A DNA stretch of 11,780 bases from Actinomycetota bacterium (GTDB lineage: Bacteria; Actinomycetota; Actinomycetes; S36-B12; UBA10799). The notes beneath the pieces were generated by a model, which did not search any database, was not told where the DNA came from, and saw only the letters and a program-made list of their open reading frames with translations. Shown here piece by piece: positions 1-6,893 of this stretch. The stretch covers positions 2,452-14,231 of the forward strand of contig DMNR01000137.1 in NCBI GenBank assembly GCA_003452655.1. The letters are read 5' to 3'. Position numbers and translations under genes: made by a program. Within the stretch, counting starts at the first letter, position 1; every line of letters starts with the position of its first letter.

Positions 1-1295
1 TCGACGACGAAGTGGTGCTCGACCACATTCGCAGATCTCCGCAGGGCGAACCGGGTCAGACCCGCAGCCACCGTTTCGCCAGTCACCCGGTCACACAGAA
101 TGAAGCCACCGGTGTCGTGGCAGCGCGCGTAGGAATCGAGCGGAATGGCACGGTTCGTTGCCAACTCCACACGACCGACTTCGTTCATCGACAACGTTCG
201 AGCCGCCAATTCCGCGCCGGTGGTCACATCCAGCAGGTGGCGTACGGCAGTAATCGTGGCCGGAACCTCCAGCGGCCCGCTGCGCAAAACGTACGAGCGC
301 CCGTGCGCCAGCTGATCCTCGCCCAACCACACGAGGTCGGCCGAGAAACGGTCTGCCGCCACTGGACTGTCTGTGGCAATCGACAACAAGTCCCCGCGTG
401 CAATATCGATGTCGCGATCAAGCTCGACTGCCACGCTCTGGCCAGACGAACCCGATTCCAGCTCAACCGCCTCCTCGCCAGCAAGCGCAAGGAGTCGGGT
501 CACCACCGCGCTCTGCCCGGACCCGGCAACCTTCACGTGGTCACCTCGCCGCAGCGTGCCGGATGCAACTACCCCGCCGTAGCCCCGGAAGTCGGCGGTT
601 CGCAGGACGGTCTGCACGGGGAGCCGGAGTCCGCGGTCCGCGTCGGAGGGCAGTACAACCCCATCGATCGTGGACAACAAGGTCGGACCGTCGTACCAAG
701 CGAGGTCGGAACTTGATTCGGTTACGTTCGCACCTGTCAGGGCACTGACCGGCACTGCCAGAACATCAGTCACGCCGAGGCGGGCCGCGGTCTCACGAAC
801 CTCCGCGACGATCGCGTCGAACTTGGCTTCACTCCAGCCGACACCGTCCAACTTGTTGACGGCAAGAATGATCGTGTCCACACCCATCAAGGCGCACACG
901 GTCAAGTGTCGATGGGTCTGCGCGCGGGTTCCCCGCATTGCGTCGGCGAGGAGGACCGCGACGTCGGCGGTCGACGCTGCGACTGCCATGTTGCGCGTGT
1001 ATTGCTCGTGCCCAGGAGTGTCGGCAAGGATTGCTCGCCGCCCCGAAGGCAAGTACAGGTGCCGGTACGCAACATCAATGGTGATTCCTTGATCGCGTTC
1101 GGCCTCCAGGCCGTCGGTCACCAGGGAGTAATCGATGTCGCCGACAGGAATCGCCGAGCCAGGTCGGCGGATGTTTCGGGCGGCTTCGACAGTGTCACTG
1201 GGCAGGCTGCCGGTCTGTGCGAGGAGGCGACCGAGCAGCGTCGATTTCCCGTCATCCACCGACCCGCAGGTCACGATCCGCAGAAGGGTGTTCAT
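1..1295 (-). CDS. cysN: Sulfate adenylyltransferase large subunit CysN (GTPase), 3' end cut by the window; probably a CysN-CysC fusion
   Basis: This is the GTPase subunit of ATP sulfurylase, which couples GTP hydrolysis to the formation of APS from sulfate and ATP by CysD. About 431 residues are visible, read from the ATG at 1295. The P-loop GSVDDGKST is at residues 11-19, the switch-I motif GITID at 70-74, DTPGH at 92-96, NKLD at 147-150 and SALTG at 184-188, so all five G-motifs are present. EF-Tu-like beta-barrel domains follow (DFRGYGG, then the DIDIARGDLL region), and further on TGGFILCDRVTGETVAAG. The ATG comes directly after the cysD stop codon with no gap, so translation is probably coupled. 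E. coli CysN ends not far beyond the last barrel. Here the barrel runs into FALRRSANVVEHH, which resembles the linker leading to a C-terminal APS-kinase (CysC) domain in CysNC proteins. That fusion is inferred, because the domain itself is not in the window. Confidence 0.96.
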   Translation of the reverse strand, partial: MNTLLRIVTCGSVDDGKSTLLGRLLAQTGSLPSDTVEAARNIRRPGSAIPVGDIDYSLVTDGLEAERDQGITIDVAYRHLYLPSGRRAILADTPGHEQYTRNMAVAASTADVAVLLADAMRGTRAQTHRHLTVCALMGVDTIILAVNKLDGVGWSEAKFDAIVAEVRETAARLGVTDVLAVPVSALTGANVTESSSDLAWYDGPTLLSTIDGVVLPSDADRGLRLPVQTVLRTADFRGYGGVVASGTLRRGDHVKVAGSGQSAVVTRLLALAGEEAVELESGSSGQSVAVELDRDIDIARGDLLSIATDSPVAADRFSADLVWLGEDQLAHGRSYVLRSGPLEVPATITAVRHLLDVTTGAELAARTLSMNEVGRVELATNRAIPLDSYARCHDTGGFILCDRVTGETVAAGLTRFALRRSANVVEHHFVV

Positions 1296-2210
1296 TTAGA
1301 AGTAGCCCTCGGCCTTCTTGCGTTCCATAGATGCCGCACCCTCACCGTCGATGGTTCGCCCCGAGCGCTCCGACCGATTGTTTGTTTTGAGTTCGGCGAT
1401 GATCTCCGCCACGGAGTTTGCCTCTGACGTGACGCCGCCGGTCAATGGATAGCAGCCCAGGGTTCGGAACCGGACAGAGACAAGCTCTGGGGATTCCTCT
1501 GGCAAGAGCGGAAACCTGGAGTCATCAACCATGAATGGCGTTCCATCGCGGAAAACGACGGGTCTTTCGGCGGAGAAGTAAAGCGGTACCACGTCAAGAC
1601 CTTCAGCCTCGACATAGCGCCATACATCCAACTCGGTCCAGTTCGAAATCGGAAATGCGCGCATGGTCTGACCCTCGACCAGAGACGAGTTCACGGTCCT
1701 CCAAAACTCGGGACGCTGATTGCGGGGGTCCCACCGGTGACCGGGCTCTCGAAGCGAGAAGATCCGTTCCTTCGCTCGCGACCGCTCCTCGTCACGGCGA
1801 GCTCCCCCAATCGCGACGTCGAAACCCCCTGCGTCCAAAGCGTCGCGCAACGCAACGGTCTTCATTATTCGTGTGTACTCCTGGGTCCCATGAGTGAAGG
1901 GTGTGACTCCCTCAGCCTGGCCGACCTCGTTCACGGCAACTCGCAGATCGAGGCCGAGCCGCGCCGCGGTGGCGTCCCGAAAGTTGATCATCTCCGCGAA
2001 CTTCCAACCGGTATCGATATGCATCACGGGGAAGGGAATCGGGCCTGGGTGGAATGCCTTGCGGGCAAGGTGGAGCAGCACCGTGGAGTCTTTGCCGATG
2101 CTGTAAAGAAGTACGGGGCGCGCGAATGCGGCTGCGGTCTCGCGAAGTGCCCAGATCGCCTCGGACTCCAACTCCTCCAGCACTGACGGGTCAACCGCGT
2201 CTACTCGCAC
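1296..2210 (-). CDS. cysD: Sulfate adenylyltransferase small subunit CysD
   Basis: This is the catalytic subunit of ATP sulfurylase (PAPS-reductase/ATP-PPase fold), which forms APS from ATP and sulfate with CysN. It has the PP-loop [18 protein letters not shown], then [45 protein letters not shown] and [13 protein letters not shown], and it ends [11 protein letters not shown]. These match E. coli CysD closely along the whole length. The start is uncertain. In-frame GTG codons lie at 2255 (319 aa, overlapping the permease gene by 28 nt), 2237 (313 aa) and 2210 (304 aa). None has a clear Shine-Dalgarno sequence. I chose 2210 because 304 aa fits the usual length of about 300 aa and it avoids overlap. 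The gene is the middle of a permease-cysD-cysN operon and abuts cysN with no gap. Confidence 0.95.
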   Translation of the reverse strand: MRVDAVDPSVLEELESEAIWALRETAAAFARPVLLYSIGKDSTVLLHLARKAFHPGPIPFPVMHIDTGWKFAEMINFRDATAARLGLDLRVAVNEVGQAEGVTPFTHGTQEYTRIMKTVALRDALDAGGFDVAIGGARRDEERSRAKERIFSLREPGHRWDPRNQRPEFWRTVNSSLVEGQTMRAFPISNWTELDVWRYVEAEGLDVVPLYFSAERPVVFRDGTPFMVDDSRFPLLPEESPELVSVRFRTLGCYPLTGGVTSEANSVAEIIAELKTNNRSERSGRTIDGEGAASMERKKAEGYF

Positions 2211-2227
2211 CGGGCCGATGATACGGG

Positions 2228-4000
2228 CTAAGGCCACATCACCGGCACAAGCCACACAACAACCGCCACCACAGCCATGGTTAACGGCAGGCCAATGCGG
2301 AAGTAGTCACTGAACCTGTATCCACCTGGCCCGTAGACCATGGTGTTTGCTTGGTAGCCAACGGGCGTGAGGAATGCGGTCGACGCCGAGATAGCGATCG
2401 CGATAGCGACCCCAACCGGCGAGAGCCCCGTTTGTGTGGCAATGGTGATGCCGATCGGAAACATCAACAGGGCTGCAGCGTTGTTCGCAATGACCTGGGT
2501 CAGTAAGACTGTTGCCAGCACAATTCCAAGCAAAGCGCCGCGGTCACCAAAGTTGCCAAACAGGTCAGAAATTCCGCTGGCAAGCGTGGCTGCCAATCCC
2601 GAACTCTGCATTCCGGCGGCCAACCCGAACGCGGCGGCAATAATCACCACTACCTCAATGTCGACTGAGCGTCGAGCCTCTGAAGAGCTGAGAACCTTGG
2701 TGCCGACCAGCACCACAGCGCCGACAAGTGAACCGATCAGAATCGGAACGACGTTGAGCGCAGCAAGCAAGACGATCGCGGCAAGCACTCCGACCGCCAG
2801 CCACGCCTTCGCAGTTGGAATTGGCAGCGATGGTGCACCATCCATCGGTGCAATCAGCAGGAAGTCGTCTCGGTCCGACCAGCGTCGCCTGAACCCAGGA
2901 TCGGAGACCAGAATGAGGGTGTCACCGACACGTAGCTTGACCTCTCCAAGCTTCGCATCGACGAGGTCTCCGTCACGATGAATTGCGACGACCGCGGCCT
3001 GGTAGTTGCTGCGGAAGCCGGCCTGCTTAAGCGTGCTGCCGACGAGTGGTGAGCGCGACCCGATAACAGCTTCAAAGTAGCTCACGGACGGATCGCTCAA
3101 GCTCGATACGTGCTCGGAAGCGGCAAGCTCAAGACCGCGGCGATCCTGGAGGTCAAGAACCCTGCTGGACTGACCAGCGAAACGAAGCCGATTTCCCCCG
3201 CGGAGCACTGTCTCTGAACGTGCTGGGGCGATGACGGTGTCGCCCCGATCGACGGACGTGAGGAATACCCCCTGCAGGTCACGAAGTTCAGCTGACTCCA
3301 CGGTCGCGCCGTCGACCGGACCTCCGGGAACGACAATCATCTCAACATAAAACCGCTTCGAATCTTCATCGAGTTCCGCTCGAACACTTCGGCGGTTGGG
3401 CATCGCCCACGGGAGGATCACCACCATCACGATCAGTCCGACGATCGCCACCGGCAACCCGACCTTGCCGATTTCGAAGAAACCCATCGGCTCGAGTCCG
3501 GCATCAACCATGAGGCCCGAAACGACGAGGTTCGTAGACGTCCCGATAACCGTGACCATGCCACCGAGGACGACAGCGAACGCCAGTGGCATGAGCAACT
3601 TCGACACTGAAGCACGGCGCCGCTCAGCCCACGACTGCACCTCCGGGATCAGCATCGCGACAATCGGGGTGTTGTTAAGGAATGCCGAAGCGCCTGCCAG
3701 CGGTATCGATAGTCGAAGAAAGGGCCGCCGCACGCCCGGCTGTTTACCCAGTGCGCCGTGAAGTAGCGGCGTCAGGGCGCCGGTCTTCTGAACTGCCGCC
3801 GCAACCACATACAACGCGGCCACGGTCACGGGCGCAGGATTTGAGAAGCCGCTGAGCGCCTGCTCGGTGGTGATGACTCCCAGTGTGAGTAACGCGATAG
3901 TCCCGCCAAACACAACCAGTGCTGGCGAGGTGCGGCCTCGAATGAGTAAAGCGAGCACGCCGCAAATAACCACGAGGGTTACCCAAGCCTGCCACGACAT
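2228..4000 (-). CDS. SLC13/DASS-family permease with two RCK_C (TrkA_C) domains, probable sulfate transporter
   Basis: A 590-residue inner-membrane carrier. The N-terminal half has about five hydrophobic segments and the family motifs [15 protein letters not shown] (residues 105-119) and [10 protein letters not shown] (153-162). A cytosolic insert (about 205-390) holds two RCK_C-like domains, roughly 217-285 and 307-372, each with a valine-rich, RxGD or GGNRL-type pattern. The C-terminal half (about 398-590) repeats the fold, with [15 protein letters not shown] (503-517) and [15 protein letters not shown] (540-554), the second family signature. SLC13-type permeases with central RCK_C domains include the algal SLT/SAC1-like sulfate transporters and many bacterial members of unproven substrate. 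Its place as first gene before cysD and cysN makes sulfate the best guess. Another divalent oxyanion or a dicarboxylate cannot be excluded from sequence. The start is the ATG at 4000; the Shine-Dalgarno sequence is weak. The stop overlaps the longest possible cysD reading frame. Confidence 0.9.
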   Translation of the reverse strand: MSWQAWVTLVVICGVLALLIRGRTSPALVVFGGTIALLTLGVITTEQALSGFSNPAPVTVAALYVVAAAVQKTGALTPLLHGALGKQPGVRRPFLRLSIPLAGASAFLNNTPIVAMLIPEVQSWAERRRASVSKLLMPLAFAVVLGGMVTVIGTSTNLVVSGLMVDAGLEPMGFFEIGKVGLPVAIVGLIVMVVILPWAMPNRRSVRAELDEDSKRFYVEMIVVPGGPVDGATVESAELRDLQGVFLTSVDRGDTVIAPARSETVLRGGNRLRFAGQSSRVLDLQDRRGLELAASEHVSSLSDPSVSYFEAVIGSRSPLVGSTLKQAGFRSNYQAAVVAIHRDGDLVDAKLGEVKLRVGDTLILVSDPGFRRRWSDRDDFLLIAPMDGAPSLPIPTAKAWLAVGVLAAIVLLAALNVVPILIGSLVGAVVLVGTKVLSSSEARRSVDIEVVVIIAAAFGLAAGMQSSGLAATLASGISDLFGNFGDRGALLGIVLATVLLTQVIANNAAALLMFPIGITIATQTGLSPVGVAIAIAISASTAFLTPVGYQANTMVYGPGGYRFSDYFRIGLPLTMAVVAVVVWLVPVMWP

Positions 4001-4036
4001 ATCCGACAGGCTGCCACAGCTCGCGCGAAACAGCGT

Positions 4037-4056
4037 TGAGACTCAGCGGGCGCCCG
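4037..4056. promoter_or_regulatory. Two adjacent small dyads upstream of the sulfate operon
   Basis: Upstream of the permease start, TGAG-A-CTCA (4037-4045) is followed after one base by the perfect palindrome CGGGCGCCCG (4047-4056). The 126-nt gap must hold the promoter of the permease-cysD-cysN operon unless it is read through from the DUF2071 gene. The dyads could be a regulator site or leader RNA structure. Both are short enough to be chance in GC-rich DNA. I saw no recognisable SAM riboswitch here. Confidence 0.2.
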
Positions 4057-4109
4057 TGCATCGGTTGCCGGTCACACCCAATCCAATGCCACTCAACACG
4101 ACTTCGCCC

Positions 4110-4122
4110 ACCTGAGGCAGGT
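4110..4122 (-). terminator. Short hairpin just after the DUF2071 stop
   Basis: ACCTG (4110-4114) and CAGGT (4118-4122) form a 5-bp stem with a 3-nt loop, about 5 nt downstream of the stop codon of the DUF2071 gene on the minus strand. It has no T-run. The position suits a weak terminator separating this operon from the sulfate operon, but the stem is short. Confidence 0.25.
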
Positions 4123-4126
4123 AAGG

Positions 4127-4858
4127 CTAGACCGCGAGAGGTTCACCGAACGAGGTGTGAACTCCTGCCGAGAACATGCTCGGCACATCCGGGAGCCCAG
4201 ATACTGGCAAACCCGCGGCTCGCACGAGCTGGTCACGAATGACCGTAACTTGTGCGTGCTGCAACTCCCACGGCTCGTGGTAGTTCGGCATCCAGACTGT
4301 CCGCCCGAAGCGTTGCGTGTGCAAACCCCAGCGCGCGGTGAGGAACACTGCCAACTCGTCGGGCTCGTCTATCGTCGAGCCAACTTCGACGCTGACCTCA
4401 CTGCGCAGGCCCCGATCCGGCCAGCGTCGCTTGGTCGTCCACGTGCGCTTAGAACCTGAGACAGATGCAGTTTGCCTCGACCACGTATATGGCAGTCCGA
4501 CGGTGCTTCGTGCCGCTAATGCGATGGCCAGTCGACTCGTCTCCAGGCTGCAGAAGACCACTCCGTGGCGACCCTGATCGTCAACTGAATACAGTCGCAC
4601 ATTGGTCTCAAGGAAGTCCCCGATGTAGGGAACGGCAGGGCTTCCGAAGTAGTTCGCGCTGCGCAGTTCGAAAGGCACTAAGGCTACGAACGTATCGCCG
4701 TCGAACGTGTCGGGTCGAGTCCCGGGCGGCATGAGCGGCGCGACGACCTCAGGTGGCATTCGCCAATGCAGAAACGCGAGATCACGCCAATCGTGTTCGA
4801 ACAGGACCCTGCCGCGCAACGGCGGCGCGTCGATCGCGAAGTCTGCTGGCAGCCCCAC
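4127..4858 (-). CDS. DUF2071 / YqjF-family protein of unknown function
   Basis: A soluble protein of 243 residues. The pattern of the family is visible: an N-terminal LAFLHWRMPPEVVAPLMPPG segment, a central GDFLETNVRLYSVDDQGRHG followed by VVFCSLETSRLAIALAAR, and a C-terminal part with several W/H-rich turns (MPNYHEPWELQHAQV). Length is typical of the family. No catalytic residues are established for it, so I give no reaction. The start is a GTG at 4858, only 2 nt beyond the TAA of the upstream DCC-family gene, so the two are almost certainly one transcript with coupled translation. There is no signal peptide or convincing membrane segment. The pairing hints that this protein works with the thiol-disulfide protein, which is inference. 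Confidence 0.82.
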   Translation of the reverse strand: MGLPADFAIDAPPLRGRVLFEHDWRDLAFLHWRMPPEVVAPLMPPGTRPDTFDGDTFVALVPFELRSANYFGSPAVPYIGDFLETNVRLYSVDDQGRHGVVFCSLETSRLAIALAARSTVGLPYTWSRQTASVSGSKRTWTTKRRWPDRGLRSEVSVEVGSTIDEPDELAVFLTARWGLHTQRFGRTVWMPNYHEPWELQHAQVTVIRDQLVRAAGLPVSGLPDVPSMFSAGVHTSFGEPLAV

Positions 4859-4860
4859 GA

Positions 4861-5256
4861 TTAAGCCACTGCCGCTGGAACACTGTTGGGGTCAGGAAGT
4901 CTGCACGCTGGGGTGGAACCAGGGAGTCGAAAGCGGTTTGCCGCGACTAGCCGATATGCGACGTTTGCAAGATTCACAATGCCAGGAAGCTGCATTGTCC
5001 GCCCCAGAATCGGCCATGGGGCAACACCTGTTCGCAGGGCGGCGGCAACAGCGCGACCCTCGGTCAAGGCAACGGATCCCGGTTCCGCAAACCACTGAAT
5101 CGACTTCTGACATTCCTGTGCACTCACCGCGAGCTTGGCAAGATCAGCTCGCTGCCACGCCGTGATCTGCGCACGAGGGCGGATGTAGCGCTTGAGGAAA
5201 TTCACACTGGCCGTGCAGAACGCACAATCACCGTCGAAGAGCAGGATCGGGTACAT
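4861..5256 (-). CDS. DCC-family (DUF393) thiol-disulfide oxidoreductase-like protein
   Basis: A 131-residue protein with the defining N-terminal motif LLFDGDCAFC, giving Asp8, Cys11 and Cys14 (the DxxCxxC signature after which the DCC family is named; YuxK of Bacillus is a member). The rest, including QWFAEPGSVALTEGRAVAAAL and a C-terminal helical NLANVAYRLVAANR stretch, fits the family, as does the length. The two cysteines suggest thioredoxin-like redox chemistry, but no partner or substrate is known for most members. The start is the ATG at 5256. The stop lies 2 nt before the GTG of the DUF2071 gene, so the two are probably co-transcribed. A 68-nt gap separates it from the FMN reductase upstream, also on the minus strand. 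Confidence 0.88.
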   Translation of the reverse strand: MYPILLFDGDCAFCTASVNFLKRYIRPRAQITAWQRADLAKLAVSAQECQKSIQWFAEPGSVALTEGRAVAAALRTGVAPWPILGRTMQLPGIVNLANVAYRLVAANRFRLPGSTPACRLPDPNSVPAAVA

Positions 5257-5289
5257 GCCCCGACGTTACGCCCCGACCTGCGCGCTGAC

Positions 5290-5316
5290 TCGGTGGAACC
5301 ACGGCCGCACCACCGA
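5290..5316 (-). terminator. Hairpin between the FMN reductase and DCC-family genes
   Basis: TCGGTGG (5290-5296) and CCACCGA (5310-5316) form a perfect 7-bp stem with a 13-nt loop in the 68-nt gap, just after the stop codon of the FMN reductase (minus strand). No T-run follows on that strand, so this is at best a hairpin-type or partial terminator. It could instead be a site in the leader of the DCC-DUF2071 operon. Confidence 0.3.
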
Positions 5317-5324
5317 TTGGGCGC

Positions 5325-5909
5325 TTAGTCGTACGAGACGAAGCGATCAGCTTGGCCAGCGAGCGCTTCAAGAAGCTGTGCCACCTGGGTGCGGTAGAAC
5401 TCGTTGACCAGTTGCCCGTTGGCATCGAACGCTTCCGCCGCTCGAGCAACCATCACCTCGGGTTTGTTGATCGGGTGCCCATCGAGGAAAACGAGCGTCT
5501 GGCGCAGTTGGTACTGCATGCGCGCCGTGCCGACGGCGCCCGTAGCAGCCCCCATCAGGCCGACCGCCTTGCCCGCGAATGGCTGCGGGGCGACTCGTGA
5601 CAGCCAGTCGATGGTGTTCTTCAGCCCACCGGGAATCGAATAGTTGTACTCAGGCGACACAAACAGCACCCCGTCTGACTCAGTGATTTGGCGAGCCATT
5701 TGAGTGACTGGCTCCAGCATGCCGTCAGCGACCTCATCCAGGTTGAGCAGCGGCCACTGCTGCCAGCCAGTCAACTCAGTGATCGTCATTTCGGGTGGAG
5801 CAAGTTCCACCGCAGCGTTGAAGAGCATCCGGTTGTACGAGTCACGACGCAGGCTGCCAACCAGCGCGACAATGTTGCGGTGACGTTTGACTGAATCTTC
5901 GGCCGTCAT
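5325..5909 (-). CDS. NADPH-dependent FMN reductase (flavodoxin-like quinone/chromate reductase family)
   Basis: A 194-residue cytosolic flavoprotein. The FMN-phosphate loop GSLRRDSYNR is at residues 18-27, and the isoalloxazine-binding motif SPEYNYSIPGGLKNTIDW at 85-102. Both are diagnostic of the NADPH-dependent FMN reductase family, which includes ChrR/YieF-type quinone reductases. The later GKAVGLMGAATGAVGTARMQ stretch is also conserved. Likely role: two-electron reduction of quinones or other electrophiles with NAD(P)H, protecting against redox stress. The true substrate cannot be read from sequence. The frame is open to 6050, but I chose the ATG at 5909: GGGAG lies about 5 nt upstream, the homology begins shortly after, and the extra 47 residues look unlike this family. 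The gene diverges from a GNAT gene across a 157-nt gap holding an inverted repeat. Confidence 0.92.
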   Translation of the reverse strand: MTAEDSVKRHRNIVALVGSLRRDSYNRMLFNAAVELAPPEMTITELTGWQQWPLLNLDEVADGMLEPVTQMARQITESDGVLFVSPEYNYSIPGGLKNTIDWLSRVAPQPFAGKAVGLMGAATGAVGTARMQYQLRQTLVFLDGHPINKPEVMVARAAEAFDANGQLVNEFYRTQVAQLLEALAGQADRFVSYD

Positions 5910-6005
5910 CAATCTCCCATTCCGGGTGCTCGCGGCACAGCGGTCGAACTGACTCCACGATTGCAGGTCGCGCGCTCCGACGCCAGCGTCGTACCACCAC
6001 TGGGG

Positions 6006-6022
6006 AACCGCATGCAGCGGTT
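6006..6022. promoter_or_regulatory. Perfect inverted repeat AACCGC-N5-GCGGTT, candidate operator
   Basis: The arms are at 6006-6011 and 6017-6022, six bases each and exact, with ATGCA between. It sits in the divergent gap between the FMN reductase and GNAT genes. It overlaps a consensus -35-like TTGACA (6021-6026, plus strand) and lies just downstream of a possible minus-strand promoter (TTGATT at 6050-6045, TATGTC at 6028-6023, 16-nt spacer). The size and symmetry are those of a dimeric repressor site (TetR or MarR type). No regulator gene lies next to it, so its binder is unknown. Confidence 0.4.
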
Positions 6023-6051
6023 GACATAGTGAAGTCTTCAGCGGAATCAAC

Positions 6052-6057
6052 TAGATT
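6052..6057 (+). promoter_or_regulatory. Possible -10 element of a leaderless GNAT transcript
   Basis: TAGATT fits the TAnnnT pattern. It ends 9 nt before the ATG at 6067, the distance expected when transcription starts at or next to the start codon. No Shine-Dalgarno sequence precedes this ATG, which agrees with leaderless translation, a common arrangement in actinobacteria. The consensus-like TTGACA at 6021-6026 is 25 nt away, too far to serve as its -35. Confidence 0.35.
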
Positions 6058-6066
6058 GGCGCCGAT

Positions 6067-6621
6067 ATGGAAATCAGGTTGGCGACTATCGACGACATCC
6101 CTGCGCTTCGCTCCTTGGAGGAGCGCTACTACGGCGAGAATCTCGATCCCTCAGAGCGTGCCGAAGGCTATATCTCGATTAGGCATTCGGAGCAGTGGTT
6201 CACGTCGGCGGTCGCGGCCGACGGCATTCACATCGCAACCAATGCCAGCGCAACTGTCGTCGGCTTCATCGCAATCACGGCCCCTCCTGCCGACTCAAAC
6301 GTGAACACATCACCGATCATTCAGGCGATGTTGGATCTCACCAAGACCCTCAACTTCAACGGAACGCCCATCGCGCAGCAGCGGTTCGCGTTTCGCGGGC
6401 CGGTGTTGATTGACAAGGAAGCTCGTGGCAACGGGCTCTATTCCGCCTTCAACACGATCACCCGACAGGCATACGCCGGCAGCTTCGACACCGGCGTGCT
6501 CTTCGTGTCGACCAACAACCCGCGCTCGGTGCACACGACAACCAGCAAACTCGGAGCCCAATCACTGGCCACCTTCGAAGTTGCCGGCGAGCACTACCAC
6601 TTCATGGCGTTCAGCTTCTAA
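6067..6621 (+). CDS. GNAT-family N-acetyltransferase
   Basis: A 184-residue protein that starts MEIRLATIDDIPALRSLEERYY, the usual first strand and helix of a GNAT domain. The acetyl-CoA pyrophosphate loop is visible as DKEARGNGLYSAF (residues 116-128), with the R-G-N-G-L signature at 120-124. It follows the strand RGPVLI, and a later strand GVLFVSTNNPRSV has the expected asparagine-rich turn. It should transfer an acetyl group from acetyl-CoA to an amine. The acceptor cannot be told, and the nearest well-known subfamilies do not fit clearly. The start is the ATG at 6067, with no ribosome-binding site. It diverges from the FMN reductase gene and converges on the small membrane ORF at 6669. Confidence 0.85.
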   Translation: MEIRLATIDDIPALRSLEERYYGENLDPSERAEGYISIRHSEQWFTSAVAADGIHIATNASATVVGFIAITAPPADSNVNTSPIIQAMLDLTKTLNFNGTPIAQQRFAFRGPVLIDKEARGNGLYSAFNTITRQAYAGSFDTGVLFVSTNNPRSVHTTTSKLGAQSLATFEVAGEHYHFMAFSF

Positions 6622-6624
6622 GGG

Positions 6625-6664
6625 CGGTTGCCAAGTGCGCGCCCCACGCGTGGCGTGGCAACTG
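6625..6664. terminator. Bidirectional terminator-like hairpin between convergent genes
   Basis: GTTGCCA (6627-6633) and TGGCAAC (6656-6662) form a perfect 7-bp stem. It extends to 9 bp if one G-U pair is allowed (6626/6663, then 6625/6664). The loop itself contains the palindrome CCACGCGTGG (6644-6653). It occupies the 47-nt gap between the stop of the GNAT gene and the stop of the minus-strand ORF, the expected place for a shared terminator. No T-run follows on either strand. Confidence 0.5.
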
Positions 6665-6668
6665 GACC

Positions 6669-6863
6669 TCAACGAATCGCGCGGAAGCCGCGATGCGCAA
6701 CGACGGCAACAGCGACGGCAACCACACAAATCACCAACGTGTTGACGGAATCCAGACCGGTCACCAGCCCGGTGATCACCACGCCAACAATGGAATGCAA
6801 CACCAGCATCGGAACCTGCAGACGCCGACGTCGATTCACGTGAATGCCGCGGTCGATGAGCAC
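6669..6863 (-). CDS. Small two-helix membrane ORF, in frame with the preceding gene beyond its TGA
   Basis: A 64-residue ORF (GTG start at 6863; a second GTG at 6839 would give 56 residues). A short basic N-terminus with RRRR at 11-14 is followed by two hydrophobic segments, about 17-36 and 40-56, and a basic tail HRGFRAIR. By the positive-inside rule both ends would face the cytosol. Third-position GC is about two thirds, in keeping with neighbouring genes. It lies 30 nt after the stop of the 154-aa gene and is in the same reading frame. The frame is open from that TGA, so the segment is either a separate small gene, a readthrough extension, or a former C-terminal part cut off by a nonsense change. 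No ribosome-binding site is evident. I do not recognise the family. Confidence 0.45.
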   Translation of the reverse strand: MLIDRGIHVNRRRRLQVPMLVLHSIVGVVITGLVTGLDSVNTLVICVVAVAVAVVAHRGFRAIR

Positions 6864-6893
6864 GCCCGCCGGAATCGATGCCGCCAGAGGGGA

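Noticed and set aside
12..716. Long plus-strand open frame of 234 codons
   Set aside because: It is antisense to cysN, whose minus-strand translation shows all GTPase motifs. The plus-strand translation is arginine/glutamine-rich and resembles no protein.
4001..4126. SAM or other sulfur-related riboswitch ahead of the sulfate operon
   Set aside because: The gap shows only short dyads and none of the conserved cores I know for such riboswitches.
6021..6043. Consensus TTGACA as the -35 of the GNAT gene
   Set aside because: No acceptable -10 lies 16-18 nt downstream. The TAGATT is 25 nt away and better explained as a leaderless-type -10.
5910..6050. N-terminal extension of 47 residues on the FMN reductase
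   Set aside because: The ATG at 5909 has a GGGAG ribosome-binding site and matches the family start. The extension overlaps the candidate operator and promoter.
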